Positions 28,879 to 38,976 are shown, numbered from the stretch's first letter. The stretch is DNA of 64,000 bases from Zhihengliuella sp. ISTPL4 (GCF_002848265.1 NZ_CP025422.1:2386727-2450726), one strand, 5' to 3'. A program made the numbers and translations. Notes: generated by a model not told the origin, from the letters alone.

Positions 28879-31800
28879 GTGAACTGCTTCCGTCGCGCGA
28901 GGCGGTGCAGATCCGCGAGGCTCTGACCGACTACCTCACCACCACCTTCGCACTGTCGGACATCGATGCCCAGCGGTCGCTCACCGAGTTCCTCACCGAT
29001 CCCGGGGGCGGCATCTTCCGCGGCCCATTCGTCCGGGCGCGCATTCCGTTCCGAACGGCAGACGGCGGATGGCGCGACACCCTCGACTGGTACGAAGGTC
29101 ACACCCCTTACGGCCACCAGGCCGACGCATTCCGTCGTCTCAGTAGCGCGAACCTCGGCGAGCAGCCAGACGGATCGGTCAAGGAGCATCCGCTTCCGAC
29201 GCTCGTCGTCACCGGTACAGGCTCAGGGAAGACCGAGGCGTTCCTGTATCCGATCCTCGATCACGTGCTGCGCGCGAATGCCGCGGGCGCTGATGGCGTC
29301 AAAGCACTCATCCTCTACCCGATGAACGCGTTGGCGAACGATCAGGCGCGACGTATCGCCGAGATGATCCGTGGACATGACGCACTCAAGGGCGTGCGCG
29401 CAGCGCTCTACACCGGTGAACAGGCGGGTACGAAGCGCACACGAGTCACCGATGACGGCCTCATCAACCACCGCGAGACTATCCGCGACGATCCGCCCGA
29501 CATCCTGCTCACCAACTACAAGATGCTCGATCAGGTGCTGCTGCGCCCGGCGGACCGCTCGCTCGTCGAGGCGATGAGCCAGAGCCTGCAGTACCTGGTG
29601 CTCGATGAGTTCCACACCTACGACGGCGCGCAGGGCACCGACGTCGCGATGCTGCTGCGGCGACTGGGGCTCGCGTTGCGTCGCTCACGCGGTGACGCGC
29701 GACCTCTGGACGCCGAGTTCGAGGCCTTCCCTCTGGGCGACGTGACACCGGTCGCGACCAGCGCGACTCTCGGTGACGATGGCGACCCGTCGGGCATGCT
29801 CGCGTTCGCGGAGACCGTGTTCGGTCGACCGTTCGACTCTCAGAGCGTCGTGACCGAGACCCGGCAGTCGGCCCGCTTGTGGATCCAGAACGCCCGTGCC
29901 GCCGGCCGGGTTCCGACGATACCGGCGGCAGGCATCAACAATGCTCTCGCGACGGCTATCGCCGAGGCCGATATCGCGGAGGACGCATCCTCGTCTGAGA
30001 TCGCCACAGCAGTGCTCGACAGCCTGTACCCGGCATCGACCGATCCCGACGCGCCGTCTGTCCGCGTGGAATGGGCGGATCTGTCGAACGAGGATCTCCT
30101 TGCGAGCGTCGCAGCCCACCCCCTGATCCATTCCATCGCGCAGGCAGCAGAGAAGGCGATCTCGATCGACGACCTCGCCGAGAAACTCTTGCCGCGCGGC
30201 CTCGGTACCGATGAGACGTTCGAGTCGCGACGTGACCTCCGGCGGACCTTCCTGACCCGCGTCTTCGCGATGCTCAGCCATGTGCGCGCACGAGTCGGTC
30301 GCGCCGCGCTGTCGATCGACCTCAACCTGTGGGTTCGCGAGCTGACCCGCATCGACCGGGCTGCCTCCCCGATCGTGCGATTCTCGTGGTCAGATGACGG
30401 AGCGAGCGATGCCCTGCTCGACGACGGAGAGTTCGCCGTGTTCCCGGCGATCTACTGCCGCCACTGCGGACGTAGCGGGTGGGGCGTCGAGCTCGCGCCG
30501 ACGGGCAACGAGCTTTCGGCCGATGACGAGAGCATCCGCCGCAACCACGCCTCACGGGAGACGCGCAGCCGCTTCCGGGCGTTGCTTCATGCTCCCGGTG
30601 AAGCTGAGTCCTTCGAGGCCGGCACCCCCGTCACGAGCCTGGCGTGGTTCGACCCCGGGCTTCGTCGCATCTCGGCGACCATTCCCGAGGATGACGACGG
30701 CACGACCGTCCACTTGCCTGTCCTGACTCTGACAGGCGACGACGCGAGCGACGACTCGCGCGACGACGTGTGTCCTGCATGTCAGCGCCGTAACGGCATC
30801 CGCTTCCTCGGGTCCGCCATGGCGACGATGCTCAGCGTGATCGTGACCACGCTCTTCGGCGACGCACAGCTCGATCGTGCAGAGAAGAAGGCCCTGATCT
30901 TCACCGACAGCGTGCAGGATGCCGCGCATCGTGCCGGATTCGTGCAGAGCCGCGCACACGTGTTCGCGCTGCGCAACGCCATCCGGCAGGCGGTGGGCGA
31001 TCAGCCTGCTCCGCTCGACGAGATCGTCACCCGCATGGTGCAGCAGGCAGGCGACGACCCCGACGCCAGGTATCGCCTCATGGCTCCCGAGCTCGTCGAG
31101 CGCGAGGACTTCGCGCCGTTCTGGTCGAGCGACACCCTGCGCCAGGTGCCGACCCAGGTGCGCACACGGATCAACCGACGCCTGCTCTTCGACGTGGCGA
31201 TGGAGTTCGGACTGCACTCTCGCGTCGGACGCACCCTCGAACTCACCGGCAGTCTGGCGGCAAGCGTCGACGCGTCCGATGCCAAACTCGAGGCGGTCGG
31301 ACGCAAGGTGCTGGTCGACGGAGGATCGGAGACCCTCGGAGGGCTGTCGGCTGCCGACGCGGATCCGACGATCGTGCTGCGCTGGGTGCGCGGCGTGCTG
31401 GAGCGCATGCGCGAACGCGGTGCCATCGAACACGAGTGGTTCGCGAAGTACATCGCCGAAGACGGACGTCGCTGGAACGTGTGGGGTGGGCGCCCCCGCG
31501 GCTCAGGTATGCCTGCGTTCCCACCCGGACGGGAGGCACCTGCGTTCCCTCGCGTCGGACCGCACGCGCCGACCGGCACGGGCGGGCACCGCACACACCT
31601 CGACGTGGTGTCGTCGTCGCAGAGCTGGTTCGCCACGTGGGCGCGCAAGACCCTCTCGGTCACGGCGGGCGAAGGGTCGACACTCACTGCCGCGCTGCTG
31701 GCTTCTCTGGCTAAGGACGGGCTGCTGCACACGATGAACATCGCGACCGGCTCCGCGACCGTCTACGCCATTCCCCCGGCATCAGTGATCGTGGCGCCGG

Positions 31801-34800
31801 TGACCGACGCTGAGCTCTTCGATGGACGAACCCGACTCGTCTGCGATGTCTGCCAGAACCCGATAACAGGCCTTCCGTCCGCCGTTGCGGCTCTGCACGA
31901 CGGGCCTTGCATGTCAGCGCGGTGCCCCGGCAGGCTGCGCACGGCGCAGACAGGTCAGAACTACTACCGCGGCTTGTACGACGAGGGGCAGATGCGACGT
32001 GTCGTCGCCCGCGAGCACACCGGTCTGCTCGACGACGATCTGCGGCTGCAGTACGAAAACGCCTTCAAATCCTCGGACGAAGACCCGTCCGCACCGAACG
32101 TCCTGGTGGCCACCCCGACACTCGAGATGGGCATCGACATCGGCGACCTGTCGACCGTGATGCTCGCAGGGCTGCCGCGAACCGTGGCCTCCTATCTGCA
32201 GCGGGTCGGCCGCGCCGGACGCCTCACGGGCAACGCGCTGTCGATCGCCACGGTCACCGGTCGCGGCGACCAGCTGCCCCGAATGGGTGATCCACTGTCG
32301 GTCATCAACGGAGCCGTCCGCCCGCCGGCCACCTATCTCGACGCACAGGAAATCGTCCAGCGGCAGTACATCGCATCTCTGCTCGACCGACGCACCGGGG
32401 CCGGGCTGCTGACGCAGATCGACACCCACGACGTGCTGGCGTCCAGCGAACGCGGCACACTCCTCGGCGATCTGATCGACGACGCGGACGGCCATCACGA
32501 GCAGTACGTGGAGGAGTTCCTCGCGACCCTGCCCGGGATCGCGCCCAGGACAGCCGAGCGGCTGCGTGCGTTCGCGGCGCCCGTCAGCGGTGGCGGAACA
32601 TCGCCACTCGCCCACACGGTGCGCGATGCGGTACAGCGCTGGAATAAGCAGATCGACGTTCTGACCTTCCGCCGCAAGGAAATCGCCGACGCGATCCCGG
32701 ATCTGGAAGCCGCCGCAGATCTCGGCCTCGAGCCTGATGCCGACGAGGCTCTCCGCACCGCGAGGATCACCCACCGTATGCTGGGCCGTCAGCTGAACAA
32801 GCTGCACACCGACCACTGGGTCGCGTCACTCGAGCGATTCGGACTGCTGCCGAACTACACCCTGCTCGATGACTCCGTGACGCTCGACGCCGCGATCTCG
32901 TGGGTCGACCCCGAGACCGGAACCTGGCAGGAAGATCCCGTGACCTATCAGCGCGGCGCCTCGATCGCGATCCAGGAGCTCGCGCCTGGCGCCTTCTTCT
33001 ACGCCCAGGGACTGGAGATCGAGATCGACGCTGTCGATCTCGGCCCTGGGGGCGAGGCCGTGCAGGAGTGGGCGTTCTGCGCACGATGCGGCCATGGGCG
33101 CAACCTTGTGGCGGGCGACGGGCTGACTACCTGTCCGCGGTGCGGCGCGAAGGGACTGAACGATGTCGCCCAGCGACTTCGCGTGGTCGAACTCGACACG
33201 GTGTCGGCCATCGCGCGGCGCGAGGAGGCATCGATCAGCGACCGCAGCGACGAGCGTCGCCGCACGCGCTTCACCGTTCAGGTCGCAGCCGATCTCGACC
33301 CGGCAGGCGTAGCCAGGCGCTGGTTCGACGACGAGACGCATTTCGGCGTCACCTACGCGCGCGACCTGACAATCCGATGGCTCAACCTCGGGCGACAGGG
33401 CGCAGGCGGCGAGGCACGGATCATCGCCGGTCGGGAACATCACGCTCCACTGTTCCGTGTGTGTGACACGTGCGGAAAGCAGGACTCGCAATCGGGTGGA
33501 AATCGCCCGAGCGATCACCGGTCGTGGTGCGCCCGGCGCCGGGAGACCCGGGAGCACACGATCGCTCTCGCACTCAGCCGCACGCTCGTCACGCAGGGGA
33601 CATTCCTGCGTCTCCCCATCGGGATCACGCTCGGCGACTCGCTCGCCGTGCCGAGCCTGGCGGCCGCGCTGATGCGTGGGCTGCGTGAGGTCATGGGCGG
33701 CGACCCCGATCATCTTCGCGTCATCTCGACGATCGAGCCCGTGGGTGACGACACCACCGCAGAGTCCCTCCTCGTGCATGATGCAGTGCCGGGCGGCACG
33801 GGCTACCTCGCCGAACTCGCCGATCCGGAACGCATGTTCGAGCTGCTGTCGACGGCGTGGAGGATCGTGCGCGACTGCGAATGCCGCAACGAGCAACGTG
33901 CCGCCTGTCATCGATGCCTGTTGCCCTATGCGAACGGGAACACGAGCTTCGTCTCGCGGGCGAGCGCCGAGCAGGCGCTCGCGAAGCTGTTGCGCGTGGA
34001 CACCGACGGTGAGCCCCATGCCTTCGTGCCGGTCGAGCAGGACCCGGGCGTGGTGCTCGACGAGTCGACCATCGAGCAACTGTTCCGCCTGCGATTCATC
34101 GAACGGGCTCAGAAGCTCGGCGGAACGGTCAAGGAGAAACCTGGCGACTGGGGGAACAAGGTCCAGGTCAGCTTCCCGGGCGACGCGCGCATCTGGAAGC
34201 TGAGCCCGCAGGTTTCGCTCGGATTCACGAAGCCCGACTTCGTCCTCGAGCAGCACGGAGGCGGAGCCGAACCCATCGCGATCTACACCGACGGCATGGC
34301 GTTCCACGCCAGCATCCTGCACAATCGACTGGCTGACGATGCGAAGAAGCGTGCGCTCGCCCGCAACGGCGGACATCGGGTGCTCGCGGTGACATGGGCC
34401 GATCTGCAGGACGATGACGCGCTGGCTCGCGACTGGATCGATGTCGGCTTCGCCGAGCGGATCGCGCCGATGTACCAGCTTCCGCTGGTGCATCTCGACC
34501 GGCTCCACGCCGATCCGTTGACGACGCTCATGGAGTGGATGCAGGATCCGGCCGGGGAGGCGAAGCGCCGCGACAAGATCGCTCGCGCTCTCCCCATGAT
34601 GACGAGGAGCGCCGGCAGCCCGGTGCCCGACGTCACGCCCGTGGATGCGGCATCCGCGATGATGCGCGGGGCTGCCGCTGCGCCTTCGGACAACTCGATG
34701 AGCTGGGTCGTGGATCGCGGTGCTCTCGTCCACGCGACCCGAATGGGCGATCAGGGCGCATCGGAGTTCGCCCTGATCATCGACGACCGCGACGCTGCTG

Positions 34801-35255
34801 TCGGCGCCGAGGGTTTCACAGACGTATGGCGACTCTGGTTGCATCTGTCGAACGTGATCGGTTGGCGACACGATCTCAGCGGTGTCGAGGTCCTCGCGTT
34901 GTCGCAGGTCATCGATGCAGGAGCCGACACCGCCGGGACGAACATGCTCGGGCACATTGACTTCCCCATCGCGAACGTCAGCATCGAATGGAAGACCCTC
35001 GCTGAGGGCGCCACCGCTGCCGAGAAGTCCCTGATCGCTGCACTCGCCACCCTCCCCGGGATCCCGATCCCGAAGATGGGACTCGAATTGGGCGACGGCA
35101 TCCCGTTCTCCTTCGTCTGGGAGGATGAGCGCGTCGCGACCGCCTGGGGTCTGGACGATGACGATCGCGAGTCCCTCGCGTCACTCGGATGGACCGCGGT
35201 CGAACCCGAGGCGGACGCTGTCATGAGAGCCCTCGCCATTGCAGGAAGGAACTGA
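28875..35255 (+). CDS. giant DEAD/DEAH helicase with DUF1998-like region and nuclease-like C-terminal segment
   Basis: 2126 residues. Helicase motifs: GTGSGKTEAF near 113-122, LDEFHTYDGAQGTD near 241, SATLG near 294, TPTLEMGIDIGDLS near 1081, and QRVGRAGR near 1108. Cysteine pairs are scattered through the chain: YCRHCG near 526, VCPACQ near 633, VCDVCQ near 989, FCARCG and CPRCG near 1400-1422, VCDTCG near 1529. A DUF1998/MrfA-like zinc region (HDAVPGGTGYL...CRNEQRAACHRCLLPY) spans about 1635-1685. Near 1783-1840, TKPDFVL, IAIYTDGMAFHA and DDAKKRALARNGGHRVLAVTW resemble the PD-(D/E)XK layout of Vsr/DUF559 proteins. The start overlaps the methylase stop by 4 bp. Confidence 0.82.
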   Translation: MSELLPSREAVQIREALTDYLTTTFALSDIDAQRSLTEFLTDPGGGIFRGPFVRARIPFRTADGGWRDTLDWYEGHTPYGHQADAFRRLSSANLGEQPDGSVKEHPLPTLVVTGTGSGKTEAFLYPILDHVLRANAAGADGVKALILYPMNALANDQARRIAEMIRGHDALKGVRAALYTGEQAGTKRTRVTDDGLINHRETIRDDPPDILLTNYKMLDQVLLRPADRSLVEAMSQSLQYLVLDEFHTYDGAQGTDVAMLLRRLGLALRRSRGDARPLDAEFEAFPLGDVTPVATSATLGDDGDPSGMLAFAETVFGRPFDSQSVVTETRQSARLWIQNARAAGRVPTIPAAGINNALATAIAEADIAEDASSSEIATAVLDSLYPASTDPDAPSVRVEWADLSNEDLLASVAAHPLIHSIAQAAEKAISIDDLAEKLLPRGLGTDETFESRRDLRRTFLTRVFAMLSHVRARVGRAALSIDLNLWVRELTRIDRAASPIVRFSWSDDGASDALLDDGEFAVFPAIYCRHCGRSGWGVELAPTGNELSADDESIRRNHASRETRSRFRALLHAPGEAESFEAGTPVTSLAWFDPGLRRISATIPEDDDGTTVHLPVLTLTGDDASDDSRDDVCPACQRRNGIRFLGSAMATMLSVIVTTLFGDAQLDRAEKKALIFTDSVQDAAHRAGFVQSRAHVFALRNAIRQAVGDQPAPLDEIVTRMVQQAGDDPDARYRLMAPELVEREDFAPFWSSDTLRQVPTQVRTRINRRLLFDVAMEFGLHSRVGRTLELTGSLAASVDASDAKLEAVGRKVLVDGGSETLGGLSAADADPTIVLRWVRGVLERMRERGAIEHEWFAKYIAEDGRRWNVWGGRPRGSGMPAFPPGREAPAFPRVGPHAPTGTGGHRTHLDVVSSSQSWFATWARKTLSVTAGEGSTLTAALLASLAKDGLLHTMNIATGSATVYAIPPASVIVAPVTDAELFDGRTRLVCDVCQNPITGLPSAVAALHDGPCMSARCPGRLRTAQTGQNYYRGLYDEGQMRRVVAREHTGLLDDDLRLQYENAFKSSDEDPSAPNVLVATPTLEMGIDIGDLSTVMLAGLPRTVASYLQRVGRAGRLTGNALSIATVTGRGDQLPRMGDPLSVINGAVRPPATYLDAQEIVQRQYIASLLDRRTGAGLLTQIDTHDVLASSERGTLLGDLIDDADGHHEQYVEEFLATLPGIAPRTAERLRAFAAPVSGGGTSPLAHTVRDAVQRWNKQIDVLTFRRKEIADAIPDLEAAADLGLEPDADEALRTARITHRMLGRQLNKLHTDHWVASLERFGLLPNYTLLDDSVTLDAAISWVDPETGTWQEDPVTYQRGASIAIQELAPGAFFYAQGLEIEIDAVDLGPGGEAVQEWAFCARCGHGRNLVAGDGLTTCPRCGAKGLNDVAQRLRVVELDTVSAIARREEASISDRSDERRRTRFTVQVAADLDPAGVARRWFDDETHFGVTYARDLTIRWLNLGRQGAGGEARIIAGREHHAPLFRVCDTCGKQDSQSGGNRPSDHRSWCARRRETREHTIALALSRTLVTQGTFLRLPIGITLGDSLAVPSLAAALMRGLREVMGGDPDHLRVISTIEPVGDDTTAESLLVHDAVPGGTGYLAELADPERMFELLSTAWRIVRDCECRNEQRAACHRCLLPYANGNTSFVSRASAEQALAKLLRVDTDGEPHAFVPVEQDPGVVLDESTIEQLFRLRFIERAQKLGGTVKEKPGDWGNKVQVSFPGDARIWKLSPQVSLGFTKPDFVLEQHGGGAEPIAIYTDGMAFHASILHNRLADDAKKRALARNGGHRVLAVTWADLQDDDALARDWIDVGFAERIAPMYQLPLVHLDRLHADPLTTLMEWMQDPAGEAKRRDKIARALPMMTRSAGSPVPDVTPVDAASAMMRGAAAAPSDNSMSWVVDRGALVHATRMGDQGASEFALIIDDRDAAVGAEGFTDVWRLWLHLSNVIGWRHDLSGVEVLALSQVIDAGADTAGTNMLGHIDFPIANVSIEWKTLAEGATAAEKSLIAALATLPGIPIPKMGLELGDGIPFSFVWEDERVATAWGLDDDDRESLASLGWTAVEPEADAVMRALAIAGRN

Positions 35256-35257
35256 CC

Positions 35258-37468
35258 ATGCCCACGATTGTCTGGGGGGCCGCCAAGGACCCGAAGCATG
35301 ATCAGGCCGTGAAGGCCAAGATCTACACGTTCCTCGGAAAGCTCAGCGACGATGACACCGTGCCGGGACTCCACATCGAGCCGATGCAGAACCCGCGGGA
35401 TGCGCGAGCGCGCACGGGACGGGTCGACATCCACTGGCGAGCGGTGCTCTTCAAACTGGAGCCCGCCGGTGACGAGCCCGTCTATGTGTACGCCGGGACG
35501 TGGCATCACGACGAGGCCATCAAGCGGGCCCGGACCACCACGCTGAGCATGAATCCGGTCAACGGACTGGCAGTCCTTCGGCAGGAGCTCGACGCCGCCG
35601 ACGAGACCGAGACTCCCGTGCTGACAGAGACTGCGCCCGCTGCCGACGAGGCTCCTACTCAGACGACGCCACTCCTCGCCGATCTCGGGTACTTCGTCAC
35701 CGACCTGACCGAGGAGTTCGGATTCGACCAGGAGACGGCGGAGGCGGCCTTCCGCGTTCTGAACGAGGAAGCCCTTCTCAACTTCGCGACCGGTCTCGAC
35801 ACCGCCTGGCAGGCGGACGTCCTCGTCGCGATGGGCGCAGGAACCGCGCTCCACCTCATCAAGGAGGAGCTGAAGCTCGACCAGCCTGTCATCACAGATC
35901 CGGGCGCGGACGATGACACCAAGCTCGTCGAAGCACTGCGGCATCCGGCGGCGCAGATGCAGTTCACATTCGTCGACGACACCGAAGAGCTGCGGCGAGT
36001 CATCGAGGGCGGCGACTTCGGCGCATGGCGTGTGTTCCTCCACCCGGAGCAGCGGGACTACGCCGAGCGCCCCCGCAACGGCTCGTTCCGCCTCACCGGA
36101 GCGGCCGGCACAGGGAAGACCGTGGTGCTGTTACACCGCGCTCGGCACCTGTCTCGGAGGGATCCTCACGCACGGATCGTTCTGACGACGTTCACCCGAG
36201 CGCTGGCCGAGAACCTGCGTCGCGACCTGGAACGACTCGATCCCGACCTCCCGTTCGCGGCCAAGCTCGGGGAGCCGGGCATCCTCGTGCGCGGCGTCGA
36301 CCAGATCGCCTCCGACGTGCGCGCAGTCGCCGGGGGTGTGGCCTTCGGCGATGCCTCACTGGCGGTCATCGGGTCGTCCCGTGACAGCATGGCGAGCGCC
36401 GCAGAGATCGATTGGAAGTCGGCGATCCAGGAGGCCGGCGGCAAGCTGCCGATCGCGCTGAGATCCGAAGCATTCCTCGAGGGGGAATACACACAGGTGG
36501 TGCTTCCGCACCGCATTCACGAGCTCGACGACTACCTGCAGGTTCGCAGGCCCGGACGCGGTGTCGCACTCGACCGTGGACGACGCGCCGCCGTCTGGAC
36601 AGTCATCGAACAGGCGCGTAAGAACCACCGGATCGCCGGTGCGCTCTCGTTCGCTGAAGTGGCTGCCGTCTCGGCGGAGTGGCTGCAATCGAACGGGCGG
36701 ATCCTCGCTGATCATGTGCTGATCGATGAAGCCCAGGACCTCGTTCCGTCGAAGTGGCAGTTGCTGCGTGCTCTCGTGGCCGAAGGCCCTGACGACCTCT
36801 TCATCGCCGACGACACGCATCAGCGAATCTACGGGCAGCCGACGGTGTTGAAACGCTACGGCATCGCCGTGCAGGGCAGATCCCGTCGCCTCACACTCAA
36901 CTACCGCACGACTCTCGAGAACCTGAGATACGCGATGGAGATCCTGTCCGGCGTGGAGTACTCCGATGCCGAAGCAGAAGACGTGACGACCGCGGGCTAT
37001 CGCTCGTCACGCAGCGGACCGAAACCGGTCACCCGTCCGTCGAAGTCGGATTCCGCGCAATTCGACGCGATCGCGGACGACCTCAAGCGATGGGTCGCCG
37101 ACGGCGTGAAGCCGGAGACCATCGCCATCCTGTCTGTCTCGAACACCTCGTCGAAGAAGGTGCAGCAGGGGCTCGGACAACGTGACGTACCGGTGGCACT
37201 GCTGAACTCGCCTCGCATCCCAGGCGGACAACCCGTCGCGATGACGATGCACAATGCGAAAGGCATGGAGTTCTCACGCGTGGTGTTGTTCGACGTATCG
37301 GACGGCGCGTTCCCGCCGACGATCGCGTACAAGGGTGTGCCGGACGAGGAGAAGCCCGATCTCGACAAGCGCTTCCGCTCGCTGCTGTACGTCGCGGCGA
37401 GCCGTGCCCGTGATGAGCTGGTGGTTACCTGGAAGGGGGCACCGAGCGCGTTGTTGCTCGGTGACTGA
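35258..37468 (+). CDS. UvrD/Rep-type SF1 helicase with ParE/RelE-like N-terminus
   Basis: 736 residues from ATG 35258, just past the previous stop, with GGAAGGA as ribosome-binding site. The first about 95 residues (GLHIEPM...RVDIHWRAVLFKL...YAGTWHHDEAIKRA) resemble the RelE/ParE-like leader found on some bacterial UvrD proteins. SF1 motifs follow: GAAGTGKTVVLL near 278-289, LIDEAQDLVPSKW near 487, LTLNYRTT near 545, HNAKGMEFSRVVLFD near 664, and YVAASRARDEL near 710. No exonuclease motif is seen. It closes the plus-strand defence operon and converges on the next cassette with a 9-bp gap. It is not part of the standard DISARM set. Confidence 0.82.
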   Translation: MPTIVWGAAKDPKHDQAVKAKIYTFLGKLSDDDTVPGLHIEPMQNPRDARARTGRVDIHWRAVLFKLEPAGDEPVYVYAGTWHHDEAIKRARTTTLSMNPVNGLAVLRQELDAADETETPVLTETAPAADEAPTQTTPLLADLGYFVTDLTEEFGFDQETAEAAFRVLNEEALLNFATGLDTAWQADVLVAMGAGTALHLIKEELKLDQPVITDPGADDDTKLVEALRHPAAQMQFTFVDDTEELRRVIEGGDFGAWRVFLHPEQRDYAERPRNGSFRLTGAAGTGKTVVLLHRARHLSRRDPHARIVLTTFTRALAENLRRDLERLDPDLPFAAKLGEPGILVRGVDQIASDVRAVAGGVAFGDASLAVIGSSRDSMASAAEIDWKSAIQEAGGKLPIALRSEAFLEGEYTQVVLPHRIHELDDYLQVRRPGRGVALDRGRRAAVWTVIEQARKNHRIAGALSFAEVAAVSAEWLQSNGRILADHVLIDEAQDLVPSKWQLLRALVAEGPDDLFIADDTHQRIYGQPTVLKRYGIAVQGRSRRLTLNYRTTLENLRYAMEILSGVEYSDAEAEDVTTAGYRSSRSGPKPVTRPSKSDSAQFDAIADDLKRWVADGVKPETIAILSVSNTSSKKVQQGLGQRDVPVALLNSPRIPGGQPVAMTMHNAKGMEFSRVVLFDVSDGAFPPTIAYKGVPDEEKPDLDKRFRSLLYVAASRARDELVVTWKGAPSALLLGD

Positions 37469-37477
37469 CGCGCGCGG

Positions 37478-38257
37478 TCAGAACTTGATGCTCGTGGTGA
37501 TCTCGATGCTGCGGATCGACTTGACCTCACGCGTGAACGCCGCGCCGATACTGACGCCCTTCTTGCCCGACACAGACTCGGCGATCGACAGAGCAGTCCG
37601 AAGGTTGGCGTCGGACTCCCGCGTTCCACTAAGCGTCATCCTGTATCCCTGGATCGGGTTGGCGCCGGTTCGCATCTCGACGAGGGATCTCAATTGCTGA
37701 TCGTTCGTCAGATTGTGGAGGCGCAGGAATTCCAGGGCAGCATCCGAATCCGGCTCGCTGCCGCCGAAGGTCAAGCGACCCTCCAGGCGATCATCGAGCT
37801 TGCGCGCCATCTCTCTCGAGACATCCGTGTCGCCGCCCCCGAGCCCGGGAATGACCATCTTGATCCCACCGGTGATCCCCGCGGTCTGACGCTCGATCTT
37901 CGCGTCCTCGAACTGCACCTCTTTCGCACCGAGAAGCTTCGCGACGTTCGCGAGGTGATGGTACTTCGCGCTGGCGAACGACTCGAGCGCATTCTCAGAG
38001 AATTCGAAGACGTCGGTCTCATACGGGTTCTTGATCAGCAGCGCTCCCGGAATGAGTTGGCCGACGGCTCTGAGCATCTCCTGAACAGCGTTGACCTGCG
38101 CCGCGTTGCTCGCGGCCATCACTGAATACGGGACGACCATCGCATCGAGATCGTCGAGCAGGGCCACGGAGCCTGGGTCTCCCGCGATGTCCAAGTACAG
38201 ACCGTCTTCGGCGACCAGAACCGATCGAGGAGATCTACCGTTCTCGATGTCCGTCAC
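37478..38257 (-). CDS. hypothetical protein, GTPase-cassette member
   Basis: 259 residues from GTG 38257, preceded by AGAGGAG; the longer frame to 38542 runs antisense through the GTPase gene and is rejected. It starts with a segment resembling a small sensor or binding domain (VLVAEDGLYLDIAG), has a central Asn/Ala helix (VMAASNAAQVNAVQEMLRAV), and ends in beta-rich YRMTLSGTRE...IEITTSIKF. No signal peptide or membrane helix is seen. The family is not recognised with certainty. It lies 34 bp downstream of the GTPase gene on the same strand, so the two are probably co-transcribed and act together. Confidence 0.7.
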   Translation of the reverse strand: MTDIENGRSPRSVLVAEDGLYLDIAGDPGSVALLDDLDAMVVPYSVMAASNAAQVNAVQEMLRAVGQLIPGALLIKNPYETDVFEFSENALESFASAKYHHLANVAKLLGAKEVQFEDAKIERQTAGITGGIKMVIPGLGGGDTDVSREMARKLDDRLEGRLTFGGSEPDSDAALEFLRLHNLTNDQQLRSLVEMRTGANPIQGYRMTLSGTRESDANLRTALSIAESVSGKKGVSIGAAFTREVKSIRSIEITTSIKF

Positions 38258-38291
38258 GCGCGCACACTCCTCTGTGTCCGGGGCGGGCCGA

Positions 38292-38954
38292 CTACTGCAG
38301 ACGGTTCTTGATCCCCTTGAGCAGCCTATCGGCGTCTCTGGACGTGGCCAGGCTCCCGACGACGACCGCAACCCCACCGAGTTTGACGGACCCGAGCTTG
38401 ACGACATCGGCGTCTTCCACTTCTCGGGCGACCTGCGCGGGATGACGAGCGTGATTCGGATGCGCGTCCGCCCAAGTACCGACGAGCAGGATCTTCGGCA
38501 CGTCGCCGGACATCGCGCCGAGCCATCTGCTGAACAATGCAAGGTGGGTCTTCATCATCTGCGTCGTCTCAGGATCACCGCTTGCGATGAGGTCTGCTCG
38601 GAAGAGGTACCAGATGTGATCGGCGTCTGCGAATGCGTCTTTCCATCCGGCGACATTGAGGCCATCGCTGCCGGGCAGGTCTCGCGGGACCGCGAAGTCG
38701 ACCGTCCTGCCTTTGATCTCGAGCGGGAAACGACCACGCTCGTCACCGGGCACGGCGTTCGGCAATGCTCCATCGGGAGCGTCGACGTCGCGGAGAAGCC
38801 TGATGAGGGCGGTCTTGCCGGTCTGCGGCGCGCCGAGAATCGCCACCGTGCGCTTGTCGAGGATCTTCCAGATCTTCGGTATCGCGGTGATGAGGGCCCC
38901 GCTGACGGCGACAACGGCTATTGCGACGGGTACAACCAAGATCGGAAACGGCAC
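38292..38954 (-). CDS. membrane-anchored P-loop GTPase
   Basis: 220 residues from GTG 38954, with AGGAG 7 bp upstream. An N-terminal hydrophobic helix (ILVVPVAIAVVAVSGALITA, about 5-24) anchors a G domain: P-loop GAPQTGKT at 41-48, switch II DLPG at 92-95, and GTWAD at 159-163 in the place of the NKxD guanine-specificity motif. The hydrophobic strand before that motif (ILLV) is normal. The altered motif makes nucleotide preference uncertain. It sits in the middle of a three-gene cassette next to the defence island. Small membrane GTPases occur in several defence and conflict systems, but nothing here proves such a role. Confidence 0.8.
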   Translation of the reverse strand: MPFPILVVPVAIAVVAVSGALITAIPKIWKILDKRTVAILGAPQTGKTALIRLLRDVDAPDGALPNAVPGDERGRFPLEIKGRTVDFAVPRDLPGSDGLNVAGWKDAFADADHIWYLFRADLIASGDPETTQMMKTHLALFSRWLGAMSGDVPKILLVGTWADAHPNHARHPAQVAREVEDADVVKLGSVKLGGVAVVVGSLATSRDADRLLKGIKNRLQ

Positions 38955-38976
38955 TTCTGCACTCCTGGCTGAACGC

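Noticed and set aside
9957..37468. a complete restriction-modification system or BREX/Pgl cluster
   Set aside because: No type II restriction enzyme, and no pglZ, brxC or brxL-like gene was seen; drmA, drmB and drmD fit DISARM better.
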